From: CAIZLB01 sp039795875
GTDB taxonomy: Bacteria; Patescibacteriota; Minisyncoccia; Phycocordibacterales; CAIZLB01
Reading direction: 5' to 3'
Assembly (NCBI GenBank): GCA_039795875.1
Contig: JBDKKY010000004.1
Span: 1-47,071 of the forward strand
Length of the DNA stretch: 47,071 nucleotides
Shown: positions 8,923-16,460 of the stretch, piece after piece
Layout: each line of letters begins with the position of its first letter
How positions within the stretch are numbered: position 1 is the first letter of the stretch
The notes under the pieces: model-generated
What the model saw: only the letters and a program-made list of their open reading frames with translations
The model's database searches: none
What the model was told of the DNA's origin: nothing
Program-made: the position numbers and the translations under genes

Positions 8923-9396
8923 ATGAAATTCTTCACGTTCTTCTTTATCGTAGTGTTCGCACTGCTTCTCCTGCTCTGTGCTCCTCAAAGGAGCAAGCTT
9001 TCCAGCTTCCGCAGCTTCGCGGAAGAGGGACCTGGCGAGGCGGCGACCGTTGGCTTCGTCCACGGTATGCTTTCTCCTTTTACAGGGCTGGCATCGGTCG
9101 TTGACCCCAACTATTTGGTTCAGCAGCCCTCACAGTCATACCGGCAACCGTATATGATCGGTTGGGTCACAGGGCTTTTGTTTTTTGGTCTCGTGGTCTT
9201 CTACCGCGATCACCCTAAAACCAGAACTGTGGAGAAAGAGGAGGAGCCAACGCCGATCGGCGTCCCGATTGGCCTCCTGATGGCCTTGGAGATGATGACA
9301 CGATCGGCACCTACGGGATCGAGATCAAAATCACCAGCTACGGCCACAACAGGGAATGACGTTCCTGCACCAACCGCGGCAAGCCGAGGCCGGTGA
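8923..9396 (+). CDS. Unknown small membrane protein, possible 3' frameshift
   Basis: A protein of 157 aa as read, with a hydrophobic N-terminus (FFFIVVFALLLLLC) and a second membrane segment (WVTGLLFFGLVVFY). The stretch GFVHGMLSPFTGLASVV resembles small 'W/F-H-G-hydrophobic' membrane proteins of unknown function; this is weak resemblance only. After about residue 115 the reading frame becomes Ala/Thr/Ser-rich and unnatural. The alternative frame reads sensibly (DDDTIGTYGIEIKITSYGH) and stops at 9359 with a TGA that overlaps the ATG of the next small ORF. I suspect an indel or a frameshift near 9270-9285. The true product may therefore end at 9359. Confidence 0.55.
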   Translation: MKFFTFFFIVVFALLLLLCAPQRSKLSSFRSFAEEGPGEAATVGFVHGMLSPFTGLASVVDPNYLVQQPSQSYRQPYMIGWVTGLLFFGLVVFYRDHPKTRTVEKEEEPTPIGVPIGLLMALEMMTRSAPTGSRSKSPATATTGNDVPAPTAASRGR

Positions 9397-9511
9397 CGCG
9401 GACGGATCGACGACCCTTAAGGCGGGTGGTGCAGTCCCACTGAAAAAGGAAACAGTGCGCATCACGCTCCGCCCCTCGCAGCCCGAGGGAGAACATCAGG
9501 AAGGTCGGTAA
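9356..9511 (+). CDS. Small hypothetical ORF overlapping the preceding frame
   Basis: A 51-aa ORF starting with MTFLHQPRQAEAG and containing LKKETVRITLRPSQPEGE. Its ATG overlaps the TGA at 9357-9359 (ATGA) of the alternative frame of the upstream gene, a typical sign of translational coupling. It sits just before a strong terminator. No homology is recognised. It may be a separate peptide or, if the region carries two indels, the C-terminus of the upstream protein. Confidence 0.4.
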   Translation: MTFLHQPRQAEAGDADGSTTLKAGGAVPLKKETVRITLRPSQPEGEHQEGR

Positions 9512-9537
9512 CCCACCCCAAGCCCCATCAACGAAAG

Positions 9538-9581
9538 GACCCTCACCGGTCTCCACTTCGTTGGTGAGGGTCTTTTCTTTT
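9538..9581 (+). terminator. Rho-independent terminator
   Basis: GACCCTCACC (9538-9547) pairs perfectly with GGTGAGGGTC (9562-9571), followed by TTTTCTTTT. Confidence 0.88.
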
Positions 9582-9646
9582 ACAGAAATATATGGAACTA
9601 TAAGTGTACTTTCCGAACATCTGATCCACACCAACCCTCGACCTTT

Positions 9647-10252
9647 ATGACATCGACACTCCTACAACCACCCCCTCTATCTTCCTGTTTTGTTTCCGGC
9701 AATACCTGGTTCAAAAATGAACTGTTAGCATCCCAAGGGGCGCAGTTTACGTTTGACCCCAACTTTGCCTTATTCAGGCCGGCGGATGGTCTGACACCTC
9801 TGTACCCTGCTTCTCCACCTACTGCCACTAAAGCAAAACCTCCCACGCGCCATATCGTCCATTTTCGTGACGTGTTGGCATCCATGCTGCCGGCTTGGAC
9901 CACCAGATCCGCAGATACTCCCGCCGGGTTTGCCGGCCTCACTGCTTCGGAATGCGTCGGATTGCAGGGACAAGCCCGCATGCGTCACTTGATCGCTCTC
10001 CAAAAACTCTGGCAGGCGGACACCTCCGTATCCTCTGAACTGAGAGAATTGATCAATGGCGGTGCGTGGATATATGCCTTTGGCAGCATCTTCTGGGGCT
10101 CAAAAGGTGCAAAAGAGGGACCGTGTGTTCCTGTTGCATTTCGCCTGACCGCGACTGATCCGCGCATCGTCCTCGGCTTCAGAGCACTTGGAGATGACTT
10201 GGCGTCGAACGACTATGCTCTCGGCGCACCACTGAACCTCAAACATTTCTGA
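9647..10252 (+). CDS. Unknown GC-rich orphan protein
   Basis: A 201-aa protein without signal peptide or membrane span and not recognised. The N-terminal half is Pro/Thr/Ala-rich (LYPASPPTATKAKPPTR). The C-terminal half looks globular (LINGGAWIYAFGSIFWGSK, then VPVAFRLTATDPRIVLGFR). Base composition is clearly richer in G+C than dnaJ downstream. The leader is C-rich and G-poor (CACACCAACCCTCGACC) with no Shine-Dalgarno, and a strong terminator follows, so it is a stand-alone unit of the class described in the findings. Its promoter is less clear than for other members (TATAAG or TATATG near 9590-9610). Confidence 0.65.
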   Translation: MTSTLLQPPPLSSCFVSGNTWFKNELLASQGAQFTFDPNFALFRPADGLTPLYPASPPTATKAKPPTRHIVHFRDVLASMLPAWTTRSADTPAGFAGLTASECVGLQGQARMRHLIALQKLWQADTSVSSELRELINGGAWIYAFGSIFWGSKGAKEGPCVPVAFRLTATDPRIVLGFRALGDDLASNDYALGAPLNLKHF

Positions 10253-10273
10253 GATAGACTTCCTCAGAATCAT

Positions 10274-10310
10274 CGGTCGGCTTCTTCCCAAGGAGCCGGC
10301 CGTTTTTATT
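10274..10310 (+). terminator. Rho-independent terminator
   Basis: CGGTCGGCT (10274-10282) pairs with AGCCGGCCG (10294-10302), followed by TTTTTATTTAT. Confidence 0.82.
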
Positions 10311-10354
10311 TATAACAAAGGCGCGAACTTGACGAATATGCTATTATAGCGCTC

Positions 10355-11473
10355 ATGAAAGACTATTATAAAATCCTTGGTGTAGAGAAAAGTGCATCTC
10401 AGGATGAGATCAAGAAAGCCTTTCGCAAATTGGCTCTTGAACACCATCCAGACAAAAACGGTGGTAAGGACGAAAAGTTCAAGGAGATCAATGAAGCCTA
10501 TTCAACCCTGAGCGATGCTAAAAAGCGGCAGCAATACGACACCTTTGGATCCGCTGGTCCAGGTGCGGGTTTTGGTGGTGGAAACTATGGTGGTGGAGGT
10601 GGCCAAGGGTTTGGCGGTTTTGATTTTTCTGGATTTCAACAAGGAGATGGTGTCGAGTTTGATCTAGGAGACATTTTCGGATCTATCTTTGGTGGAGGAC
10701 GGAGAGGTGGACGAGGGGGAGGTAGACATCAAACACGAGGTGCTGATATCCAAGTCGATGTCGAGCTTTCATTTAAAGAATCAGCCTTGGGTATTGATAG
10801 GACGATCGAGTATTGGAGACATATCACGTGTACAACCTGTAAAGGCACAAAAGGTGAACCCGGCACAGAGATGAAAAGATGTGAACATTGCAACGGAAAA
10901 GGAACGATCACCAAAATACAGCGATCTATTTTGGGAAATGTTGAACAAGAATTTGAATGTGAATTCTGCGCTGGTGTTGGGAAAATTTCTACTAAAAAAT
11001 GTCATACATGTCACGGAGTTGGAATAGTACGGCAGAAAGAGACTGTAACAATTCACGTTCCTGCCGGCATTGAAAGCGGAGAGTCACTGCGAGTAAGCGG
11101 AAGAGGTGAATCGGTCGCGGGTGGTGACAATATTCCAGGAGATTTGTATGTACGGGTAAGGGTAAAAACTGATTCTATATTTAGAAAAGAAAGAAGCATT
11201 GTGTATATGACACAGTCTGTACCGCTGTCTGTTGCACTCGGAGGTGGTGATATCAAGATCAAATCATTCGACCAAGATTTTACTCTCAGTGTTCCCGCTG
11301 GGGTGACTACAGGAGAGGTATTGCGAGCAAAAGGAAAAGGGGGAGTGATTGATAGTAATAAAGATTCACATAAGCGAGGAGATTTGATGATCGCTGTTCG
11401 AGTTGATATGCCTAAAAAAATAAGTGGTGACGTAAAAAATGCGATTGAAGCATTACGAAAAGCTGGGTATTAA
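10355..11473 (+). CDS. dnaJ: Chaperone DnaJ (type I Hsp40)
   Basis: Co-chaperone that delivers substrates to DnaK and stimulates its ATPase. The J domain is at 1-65 with the essential HPD in HHPDKNGG. A long Gly/Phe region follows. The zinc-binding domain has all four CXXCXGXG-type repeats (CTTCKGTK, CEHCNGKG, CEFCAGVG, CHTCHGVG). The C-terminal substrate-binding domains complete 372 aa. No dnaK or grpE lies nearby. TATTAT at 10342-10347 ends seven bases before the ATG, pointing to a leaderless transcript; TTGACG at 10329 is too close to serve as its -35. Confidence 0.96.
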   Translation: MKDYYKILGVEKSASQDEIKKAFRKLALEHHPDKNGGKDEKFKEINEAYSTLSDAKKRQQYDTFGSAGPGAGFGGGNYGGGGGQGFGGFDFSGFQQGDGVEFDLGDIFGSIFGGGRRGGRGGGRHQTRGADIQVDVELSFKESALGIDRTIEYWRHITCTTCKGTKGEPGTEMKRCEHCNGKGTITKIQRSILGNVEQEFECEFCAGVGKISTKKCHTCHGVGIVRQKETVTIHVPAGIESGESLRVSGRGESVAGGDNIPGDLYVRVRVKTDSIFRKERSIVYMTQSVPLSVALGGGDIKIKSFDQDFTLSVPAGVTTGEVLRAKGKGGVIDSNKDSHKRGDLMIAVRVDMPKKISGDVKNAIEALRKAGY

Positions 11474-11517
11474 AATATATTGTAGTGACGAAGGTTTTTC
11501 TCTGATATACTTTATAC

Positions 11518-12006
11518 ATGCAATATTTAGCGTTATACATTGTCCTATTGGTATTTATTCTTCTCTCGTTCTTGAGAGGTAAACATGTATTGTTCAATAT
11601 CATCATCATGGTCTATCCCACAGCTGTTATCTATCGTTCCATTATCGAAGCCGGAGGAGGGAAGATGCTTGCACAATTAAATTTTGGTGCCAGCACATTT
11701 ACTATGCATTTGATTTTATTTTTAATAATCCTAGCGCCAGTGTATATCGCCATGTTTCGTATAACCAATAGTTTTAGACTCGGACATAGTTTAAAAGGTG
11801 CGATGGAATCTATTGTCTTATCGGTCGGTATCGTGCTGTTAACCATCGGAGTCTGTTTTCATGTGTTGCCAGACACAGATGTATTCAACTTATCTAAGCC
11901 TTTTGGAACTTTTTTCCAATCAGACTTCGGTTATCTAATCTGTGTTGTTATCCCCATGTTCTCTGTCTTCTTGCTGTCCAAGCGCAGTATAGACATACCT
12001 CACTAA
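11518..12006 (+). CDS. Unknown membrane protein, about four spans
   Basis: A 162-aa integral membrane protein with about four hydrophobic helices, at roughly 3-35, 60-80, 95-115 and 135-155, and few charged residues. No motif identifies a function. TATACT at 11506-11511 ends six bases before the ATG (leaderless). Between dnaJ and a PlsC-type acyltransferase; the next gene has its own TATAAT box, so an operon is not proven. Confidence 0.7.
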   Translation: MQYLALYIVLLVFILLSFLRGKHVLFNIIIMVYPTAVIYRSIIEAGGGKMLAQLNFGASTFTMHLILFLIILAPVYIAMFRITNSFRLGHSLKGAMESIVLSVGIVLLTIGVCFHVLPDTDVFNLSKPFGTFFQSDFGYLICVVIPMFSVFLLSKRSIDIPH

Positions 12007-12051
12007 GAGTGTCTTGATTATTTTATATAATCATGATATAATAAAAACCAT

Positions 12052-12786
12052 ATGATACACACATCCCACACCAACCTCCGAGAGAAAATCCAGATTTGCC
12101 TACAGGCTATAATCAAATTTGTATGTGTATTAGTTTTTAAGACTCTGTTTACCGTTGAAGTGATCGGCGCAGATACAGCCGCTGCCGAAGTACGCGCGGC
12201 CGAAAAAGCTGGTAAAGGTATGTTATTTGCTTCAAACCATACCAATGAAGTTGACGGACCTTTTATTAGAAGCTTTCTTCCGTTTGGCTGGTTTGATCAT
12301 CCTATGTATTACGTGGCTTTGACTAGCGAATTTTATAATAAAAAAATATTTGATTGGCGACGGTATGTCTATGGCGGATGGATATTTAAACTACTAGGCG
12401 CTTTTCCAGCCTATAGAGGCATGAAAGATTACCAAGCCTCTTTGACGAATCACATTGATCTACTCGAACAACAAAAAATGGTTTGTATCTTCCCTGAAGG
12501 AAAAATCAACCGAGATCCAGATATTGTATTAGAAGCACGAGGAGGTATTGCTTTCTTGGCGGAGTTTACTGATACGGATATTATTCCGGTCACTATCAAA
12601 GGCACACAGCGTATTCCTTGGGGACAAGCTTTTCTGGGCAAGAGGCCATTGATTACCATAGAGTATAAATCCAAATTAAATATTCTGTCCCTCATGCAAA
12701 ATGCTCGAGATCGACATATTCCAATAGGAGCAGATATGTACAAAGATGTGGCCAGACAAGTTATGGACACTGTCAGAAATCCTTAG
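12052..12786 (+). CDS. PlsC-family acyltransferase
   Basis: A 1-acylglycerol-3-phosphate acyltransferase-like enzyme that would add the second acyl chain in phospholipid synthesis at the inner membrane face. The catalytic HX4D box is HTNEVD in SNHTNEVDG, the second conserved block is FPEGKINRD, and an N-terminal hydrophobic segment is present. It has 244 aa. A second paralogue lies at 17800-18489. TATAAT at 12037-12042 precedes the ATG by nine bases. CPR genomes often lack full fatty-acid synthesis, so this enzyme may remodel lipids taken from a host; that is inference. Confidence 0.85.
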   Translation: MIHTSHTNLREKIQICLQAIIKFVCVLVFKTLFTVEVIGADTAAAEVRAAEKAGKGMLFASNHTNEVDGPFIRSFLPFGWFDHPMYYVALTSEFYNKKIFDWRRYVYGGWIFKLLGAFPAYRGMKDYQASLTNHIDLLEQQKMVCIFPEGKINRDPDIVLEARGGIAFLAEFTDTDIIPVTIKGTQRIPWGQAFLGKRPLITIEYKSKLNILSLMQNARDRHIPIGADMYKDVARQVMDTVRNP

Positions 12787-12800
12787 AAAAGAACAGAAGA

Positions 12801-12828
12801 AAAAACACCGATCACTCGGTGTTTTTTA
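12801..12828. terminator. Bidirectional terminator between plsC-like gene and efp
   Basis: AAAAACACCGA (12801-12811) pairs perfectly with TCGGTGTTTTT (12816-12826) around TCAC. It serves the convergent genes on both strands. Confidence 0.92.
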
Positions 12829-12834
12829 TATGTG

Positions 12835-13401
12835 TTACTTACTTACTCGCTCGGCATACTCTCCAGTCTCTGTATTGATTCGAATCACGTCACCTGGTTC
12901 GATAAACATCGGAGTCAGGATTGTTGCACCGGTTTCTAGGGTGATAATCTTATTTCCTCCTTTGGCAGTATCACCTCGGACAGCTGGTGGGGCTTCTGTT
13001 ACTTCCAGATCGATCTTGGCAGGGAGCTTGACGCCGATGGGAATTTCTCCAAAATATTTTACATCGATGATAGAGTTTGTTTTTAAAAATTTCCGGCTAT
13101 CTCCTATCAAAGTATCCTCAAGCTTAAATCGTTTACTTGGATCATTCTCAGGACAAAACCACCATTCTCCTTTGTTGTTAAATAAATACTTTGTTTTATA
13201 TGTTTCAATCTCTGCTTCCTCAGCCTTGTCAGTTGCTTGGAATGAGTGTTCTACCACTCGTCCTGAAAGCATGTTTCGCATCTTGACGGCGTTTACCGGC
13301 TTTCGCATCTGTTTTCGGAATACGTGAGAGTCGAGGATTTCATATGGTTCATCCTCAAAAATAATCATTTTTCTTGTTACGATTTCGTTGTAGTCTAGCA
13401 T
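12835..13401 (-). CDS. efp: Elongation factor P with a non-canonical loop
   Basis: EF-P relieves ribosome stalling at polyproline. The three-domain layout is complete over 188 aa, with the family signature near the C-terminus (KVxLPxKxxLEVTEAPPAVRGDT-type block, then GATILTPMFIEPGDVIRINT). The domain I loop that normally reads PGKG, with a modified Lys or Arg at its tip, is replaced by FRKQMRKPVNAVKMRN at ~28-43. Aligned without gaps, Met falls at the Lys34 position and both glycines are absent. The same segment still has Arg/Lys nearby. A TATAGT box precedes the ATG by six bases. Confidence 0.93.
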   Translation of the reverse strand: MLDYNEIVTRKMIIFEDEPYEILDSHVFRKQMRKPVNAVKMRNMLSGRVVEHSFQATDKAEEAEIETYKTKYLFNNKGEWWFCPENDPSKRFKLEDTLIGDSRKFLKTNSIIDVKYFGEIPIGVKLPAKIDLEVTEAPPAVRGDTAKGGNKIITLETGATILTPMFIEPGDVIRINTETGEYAERVSK

Positions 13402-13446
13402 CTGATTACTATAGTTTATTGGGTTGCTTTTGGCAATGGTAAATAA

Positions 13447-13486
13447 AAAAGGCCAAGGACCACTCGCGAAAGTGGACCAAGGCCGT
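13447..13486 (-). terminator. Terminator of the gene at 13497-14279
   Basis: An imperfect GC-rich hairpin (13451-13464 with 13471-13484), with internal A/A mismatches but GGCC/GGCC and CCACT/AGTGG helices. On the minus strand it runs into a T-rich tail (A6 on the plus strand). Confidence 0.65.
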
Positions 13487-13496
13487 ATTTGTCACC

Positions 13497-14279
13497 CTAC
13501 TGGGCACTCTCTTCGTGCAGGCGGAAGGTTATTAAGGGTTCGCCCGCGATAATACGTTTGGCTATCTTGTACTGAGGCAGTCTTTTGATAACGGCACGGA
13601 CCTGATGCATCGGGCTTGCTGGTCCACCAGTATAGCGCAGTACCAATAATTTGGCCTGATATTTCTCGATGGTATTTTGGAGCGCGACAGGATCCACAGG
13701 ATCGAAGGCTGCGACGCGAGCCAACACGCGGTAGTTCAATTTGAATAGTCTGTCCATCAGAACATCGCTTGTGGAGGGTATCGCATTTACACCAATAATC
13801 AAGGCAGTATTTTTAGGATCATCAATAGCCGTGTCGGAGCGGTCACAGAGGGTCAGCGGGATAAGATTGTTCGAGGGTTCGTAATCCCTTTCAATAATTC
13901 GGTCCTTGAAACGTGCAGCAGGGAGGCTACTGACACGTACCGTCTCTACATCCAGAGATCCGCGAGCTTGGTTGACAGTATTTGTTAATAGTCCGCCGAG
14001 CTGTGATAGTATTCGTGCCCGTTGTCCTGTGACTTCGGGATCATATGCATACTCAGGATCCTCTCTCTGTATCAGGGTTCGAGAGGCACCACTGTAGATT
14101 TCGCGTCCATATGCACGGAGCCACTCCAACGTCACTGGTAGATTGAGGAATCTTTCAAATCGCTTAGCTTTTTCAGGGGTGGAGGTATTTCGGCTAACCC
14201 ACGAAACATGCAGTTCGGGGAAGACCGTCTTATTCGTCTTGCTGAGGAACAGCTCTATAAATTCTTTTCTGGTCATCAT
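13497..14279 (-). CDS. Unknown GC-rich orphan protein
   Basis: A 260-aa soluble protein with no signal peptide. I recognise no family. It mixes helical Arg/Leu-rich stretches with a hydrophobic-core-like central part (NTALIIGVNAIPSTSDVL, then KLLVLRYTGGPASP), compatible with an alpha/beta domain. Two ATGs are adjacent at the start (MMTRKEF). The upstream leader carries TTTCAACCCCCGACC, typical of the C-rich leader class, and the gene is flanked by its own terminator. It stands alone between efp and another orphan. Confidence 0.65.
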   Translation of the reverse strand: MMTRKEFIELFLSKTNKTVFPELHVSWVSRNTSTPEKAKRFERFLNLPVTLEWLRAYGREIYSGASRTLIQREDPEYAYDPEVTGQRARILSQLGGLLTNTVNQARGSLDVETVRVSSLPAARFKDRIIERDYEPSNNLIPLTLCDRSDTAIDDPKNTALIIGVNAIPSTSDVLMDRLFKLNYRVLARVAAFDPVDPVALQNTIEKYQAKLLVLRYTGGPASPMHQVRAVIKRLPQYKIAKRIIAGEPLITFRLHEESAQ

Positions 14280-14345
14280 AGTTGTGTGAAAGGTCGGGGG
14301 TTGAAATCAGGAGGCTTATGCCTGGACAGAAGCATACACTATTTT
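14280..14345 (-). promoter_or_regulatory. C-rich leader of the gene at 13497-14279
   Basis: Read on the minus strand: a TATA-rich region near 14335-14350 that overlaps the upstream gene's terminator tail, a hairpin TATGC...GCATA, then TGATTTCAACCCCCGACC before the ATG. No Shine-Dalgarno. The -35 is not clear. Confidence 0.45.
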
Positions 14346-14350
14346 ATATA

Positions 14351-14434
14351 AAATAAAAAACCGCCCTGATCTGCATAAATGCAGGGGCGGTTCCGAGATC
14401 ACCGAAGTGATCTCAAACCCTTCTTAACGAAGGG
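14351..14434 (-). terminator. Cluster of three hairpins ending the 14424-14816 gene
   Basis: Read on the minus strand, CCCTTC/GAAGGG surrounds the stop codon. A perfect GAGATCAC/GTGATCTC hairpin with loop TTCG follows (14395-14414), then AACCGCCCC/GGGCGGTT with a T run at 14351-14392. The last is the likely terminator. Confidence 0.75.
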
Positions 14435-14816
14435 CCGTGTACCGTTGGCCGGGTGATGATGGCGGAAGGAGGAATCTCGCTTCGCGACTGAACTCTCCGC
14501 TGACCTGGTTAGGGCCGAGGGAGCGTTCAACACCACCTTCATTGATCACAAGCCGAAGCTCGCGATAGCCGTTGGGGGTGATTACCCATCGGTGTGCAAT
14601 GATTGGCATCGGTGCCGGTCCGGGCTGTACTGGTTGAGGGTACTGGTCCGGTTGGCTGGGTTGTGCCAAGGGCCGGGGGGCACCTGGGTTGGCCGGGTTC
14701 ACGATGCACAGGATGACTAGTGCAGCGAGCAACCATTTCCAGGTGTGGTCGGGCCTCTTTTCCGGTTCCTTCTTGGCTTCGGGCTTCTTTTTCTTTTTAT
14801 CGTCTTTTTTGCTCAT
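14424..14816 (-). CDS. Unknown Lys-rich, single-span, Pro-rich protein
   Basis: A 130-aa protein of composite design. Residues 1-25 are extremely Lys/Glu-rich (KKDDKKKKKPEAKKEPEK). Residues ~27-43 form a membrane segment (WKWLLAALVILCIVN). A Pro/Gln-rich linker (~44-72) is followed by a small C-terminal domain (AHRWVITPNGYRELRLVI) and a possibly disordered end. The cytoplasmic basic tail with an exposed proline linker suggests an envelope protein. No family is recognised. The leader, promoter and terminator are those of the stand-alone C-rich leader class. Confidence 0.65.
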   Translation of the reverse strand: MSKKDDKKKKKPEAKKEPEKRPDHTWKWLLAALVILCIVNPANPGAPRPLAQPSQPDQYPQPVQPGPAPMPIIAHRWVITPNGYRELRLVINEGGVERSLGPNQVSGEFSREARFLLPPSSPGQRYTALR

Positions 14817-14897
14817 GATGGGTACGGGTTGAATTTTGGAACTCTTTGACGCTCAAAGAGATACATACATTATATACCAGAACACACCAAAAGTCAA
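14817..14897 (-). promoter_or_regulatory. Promoter, hairpin and C-rich leader of the 14424-14816 gene
   Basis: On the minus strand: -35 TTGACT (14892-14897) and -10 TATAAT (14869-14874) with 17-base spacing. A perfect 8-bp hairpin follows (14842-14849 with 14853-14860), then AAATTCAACCCGTACCC and the ATG. It is the cleanest member of the class. Confidence 0.72.
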
Positions 14898-14919
14898 GTA
14901 TGCTATTATTACACTCTAC

Positions 14920-15453
14920 ATGCACAATTTTTCGTATACCATTCGAAATAATTCTCGTTCAAAACACTTGCGTTTAGTTGTGTATCCGGATGGGAGAGTG
15001 GTGGTTAGTGTCCCGCTTCGAGTCTCACCTCTGGTTATTGAACGATTTGTTGCTTCTAAAAAAGAATGGATTGAAGAAAGTTTAAAAAGATTTGCCGCTC
15101 GGCCGGTGTCCCCTCACAAACTAAAAAGCAGTAGAACAGATTTTAAAAAATATAAAGAAATAGCACGCATGATAGTCAAAGAGAAGATTCTACAATTCAA
15201 TGAATACTATAAATTTAAAGTTGGACAAATCGCCATCAAGAATCAAAAGTCACGATGGGGAAGTTGTTCACGAAAAGGAAATATAAACATTAATTACAAA
15301 ATTGCCTTGTTGCCAACACGTCTGGCTGATTATCTGATCGTGCATGAGTTATGCCATCTGGGACAATTTAACCATTCTCAGAAATTTTGGGATTTAGTAG
15401 GGGAAACAATACCGGATTATAAGGATAGGATGAAGGAGCTGAAAGGGTATTAG
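14920..15453 (+). CDS. YgjP-like zinc metallopeptidase (DUF45)
   Basis: A putative zinc-dependent hydrolase of the YgjP/WLM group. The 177-aa protein has the conserved KSRWGSC segment (QKSRWGSCSRKGNI) followed by VHELCHLGQFNHSQKFW. That stretch contains HExxH and a downstream His consistent with a zinc site. The ATG at 14920 was chosen over the upstream TTG because conserved sequence begins there (FSYTIRNNSRSKHLRL) and TATTAT lies about ten bases before it. The physiological substrate of the family is uncertain. Confidence 0.88.
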   Translation: MHNFSYTIRNNSRSKHLRLVVYPDGRVVVSVPLRVSPLVIERFVASKKEWIEESLKRFAARPVSPHKLKSSRTDFKKYKEIARMIVKEKILQFNEYYKFKVGQIAIKNQKSRWGSCSRKGNININYKIALLPTRLADYLIVHELCHLGQFNHSQKFWDLVGETIPDYKDRMKELKGY

Positions 15454-15476
15454 ATATGGTATAAATAGATTTAATT

Positions 15477-15953
15477 ATGTATAAACACGCACCCCAAAAC
15501 TATAACTGCCCGATCTGTCTCACTATCAACGGTATAGAGAATGAATTTAATATGGCCAAACAGGCCGATATTGTCTATCGAGATGAAAAGACTTTAGTAT
15601 TTGTAAATTCAAAATTTATAGAAAGCAATCCAGGACACGTGATAGTGGTTCCAACTGCTCATTTTGAAAATATTTATGAACTGCCAACAGAATACTCTCA
15701 TGCGATTGCTGAGACTGCACAAAAGATGGCAGTAGCTTTAAAAGAAGTCAGAACATGTGATGGTATTTGGATTGAACAAAATAATGAGCCGGCTTCGGGA
15801 CAACACGCTTTTCATTATCATATGCACGTAGTGCCAAGATTTAAGGATGACAATTTAAAACAAGTATTGGCGGCAGGAAAAACATATGTGGCTGATCCGA
15901 CGGATAGGGTTGGGTATGCGGAGGCGCTCCGAGGGTATTTTTCTCATATATAA
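15477..15953 (+). CDS. HIT-family nucleotide hydrolase
   Basis: A histidine-triad protein that would hydrolyse nucleotide-phosphoramidate or dinucleotide-type substrates. It has 158 aa. The N-terminal CPIC (with a later His) is a typical zinc element. The catalytic triad is visible in FHYHMHVVPRF. The conserved region around NSKFIESNPGHVIVVPTAH lies upstream of it. A TATAAA box lies 11 bases before the ATG. It follows the YgjP-like gene closely on the same strand. The exact substrate cannot be told from sequence. Confidence 0.9.
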   Translation: MYKHAPQNYNCPICLTINGIENEFNMAKQADIVYRDEKTLVFVNSKFIESNPGHVIVVPTAHFENIYELPTEYSHAIAETAQKMAVALKEVRTCDGIWIEQNNEPASGQHAFHYHMHVVPRFKDDNLKQVLAAGKTYVADPTDRVGYAEALRGYFSHI

Positions 15954-16063
15954 TAAGCCTGTTTTTACATTTTTTATTGACTTATAGTAAAGTGATTTTG
16001 TATTTTCCAGAAAAGCTTAAGTTGCTTGCTTTTATTGCTGTATGAAGAATATAATGAGCGGTA

Positions 16064-16405
16064 ATGAAGAAGAAAAAGGAACAAAAAAGAATAACTCTGG
16101 CTACTTTAGCGGTATCAATCGCTCAGATAGACAATAAAATCACTGATCTCAAGAGTGAGGTGGTGCAGGGTTTTGCTCGTGTCGACAGAGATATAGAAGA
16201 ATTGGCGGTCACGACGTCAAATAATTTTAGGCGGGTATATGATCGGTTTGATGCGACAGATCAAAAGATTGAACAGGTCAGATTTGAACTAAAAAGTGAT
16301 ATCTCGGAAGTAAGAAAAGAATTAAAGAAGGACATCTCCGAAGTAAGGAGTGATTTAAAAGAAAACATTACTCATATAGATAAGAGGTTGGTTGCGGTTG
16401 AATAA
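16064..16405 (+). CDS. Short coiled-coil protein, unknown function
   Basis: A 113-aa, highly charged, helical protein with heptad-like periodicity across most of its length and a Lys-rich start (MKKKKEQKR). Near the C-terminus two imperfect repeats occur (LKSDISEVRKELKK and LKKDISEVRSDLKE). Such proteins usually oligomerise; there is no enzyme motif. TATAAT just upstream of the ATG suggests leaderless expression. The gene is bounded by the terminator of the converging unknown gene. Confidence 0.7.
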   Translation: MKKKKEQKRITLATLAVSIAQIDNKITDLKSEVVQGFARVDRDIEELAVTTSNNFRRVYDRFDATDQKIEQVRFELKSDISEVRKELKKDISEVRSDLKENITHIDKRLVAVE

Positions 16406-16450
16406 AAACACCCCCGCCACCGTACTCGACGTACGGCAGAAGGGGTTGTG
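16406..16450 (-). terminator. Terminator of the gene at 16461-17015
   Basis: A long imperfect stem whose core CCGTAC/GTACGG is flanked by CCCC/GGGG pairs. On the minus strand it leads into TTTTTAT. Confidence 0.68.
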
Positions 16451-16460
16451 AGCCAGTGGC

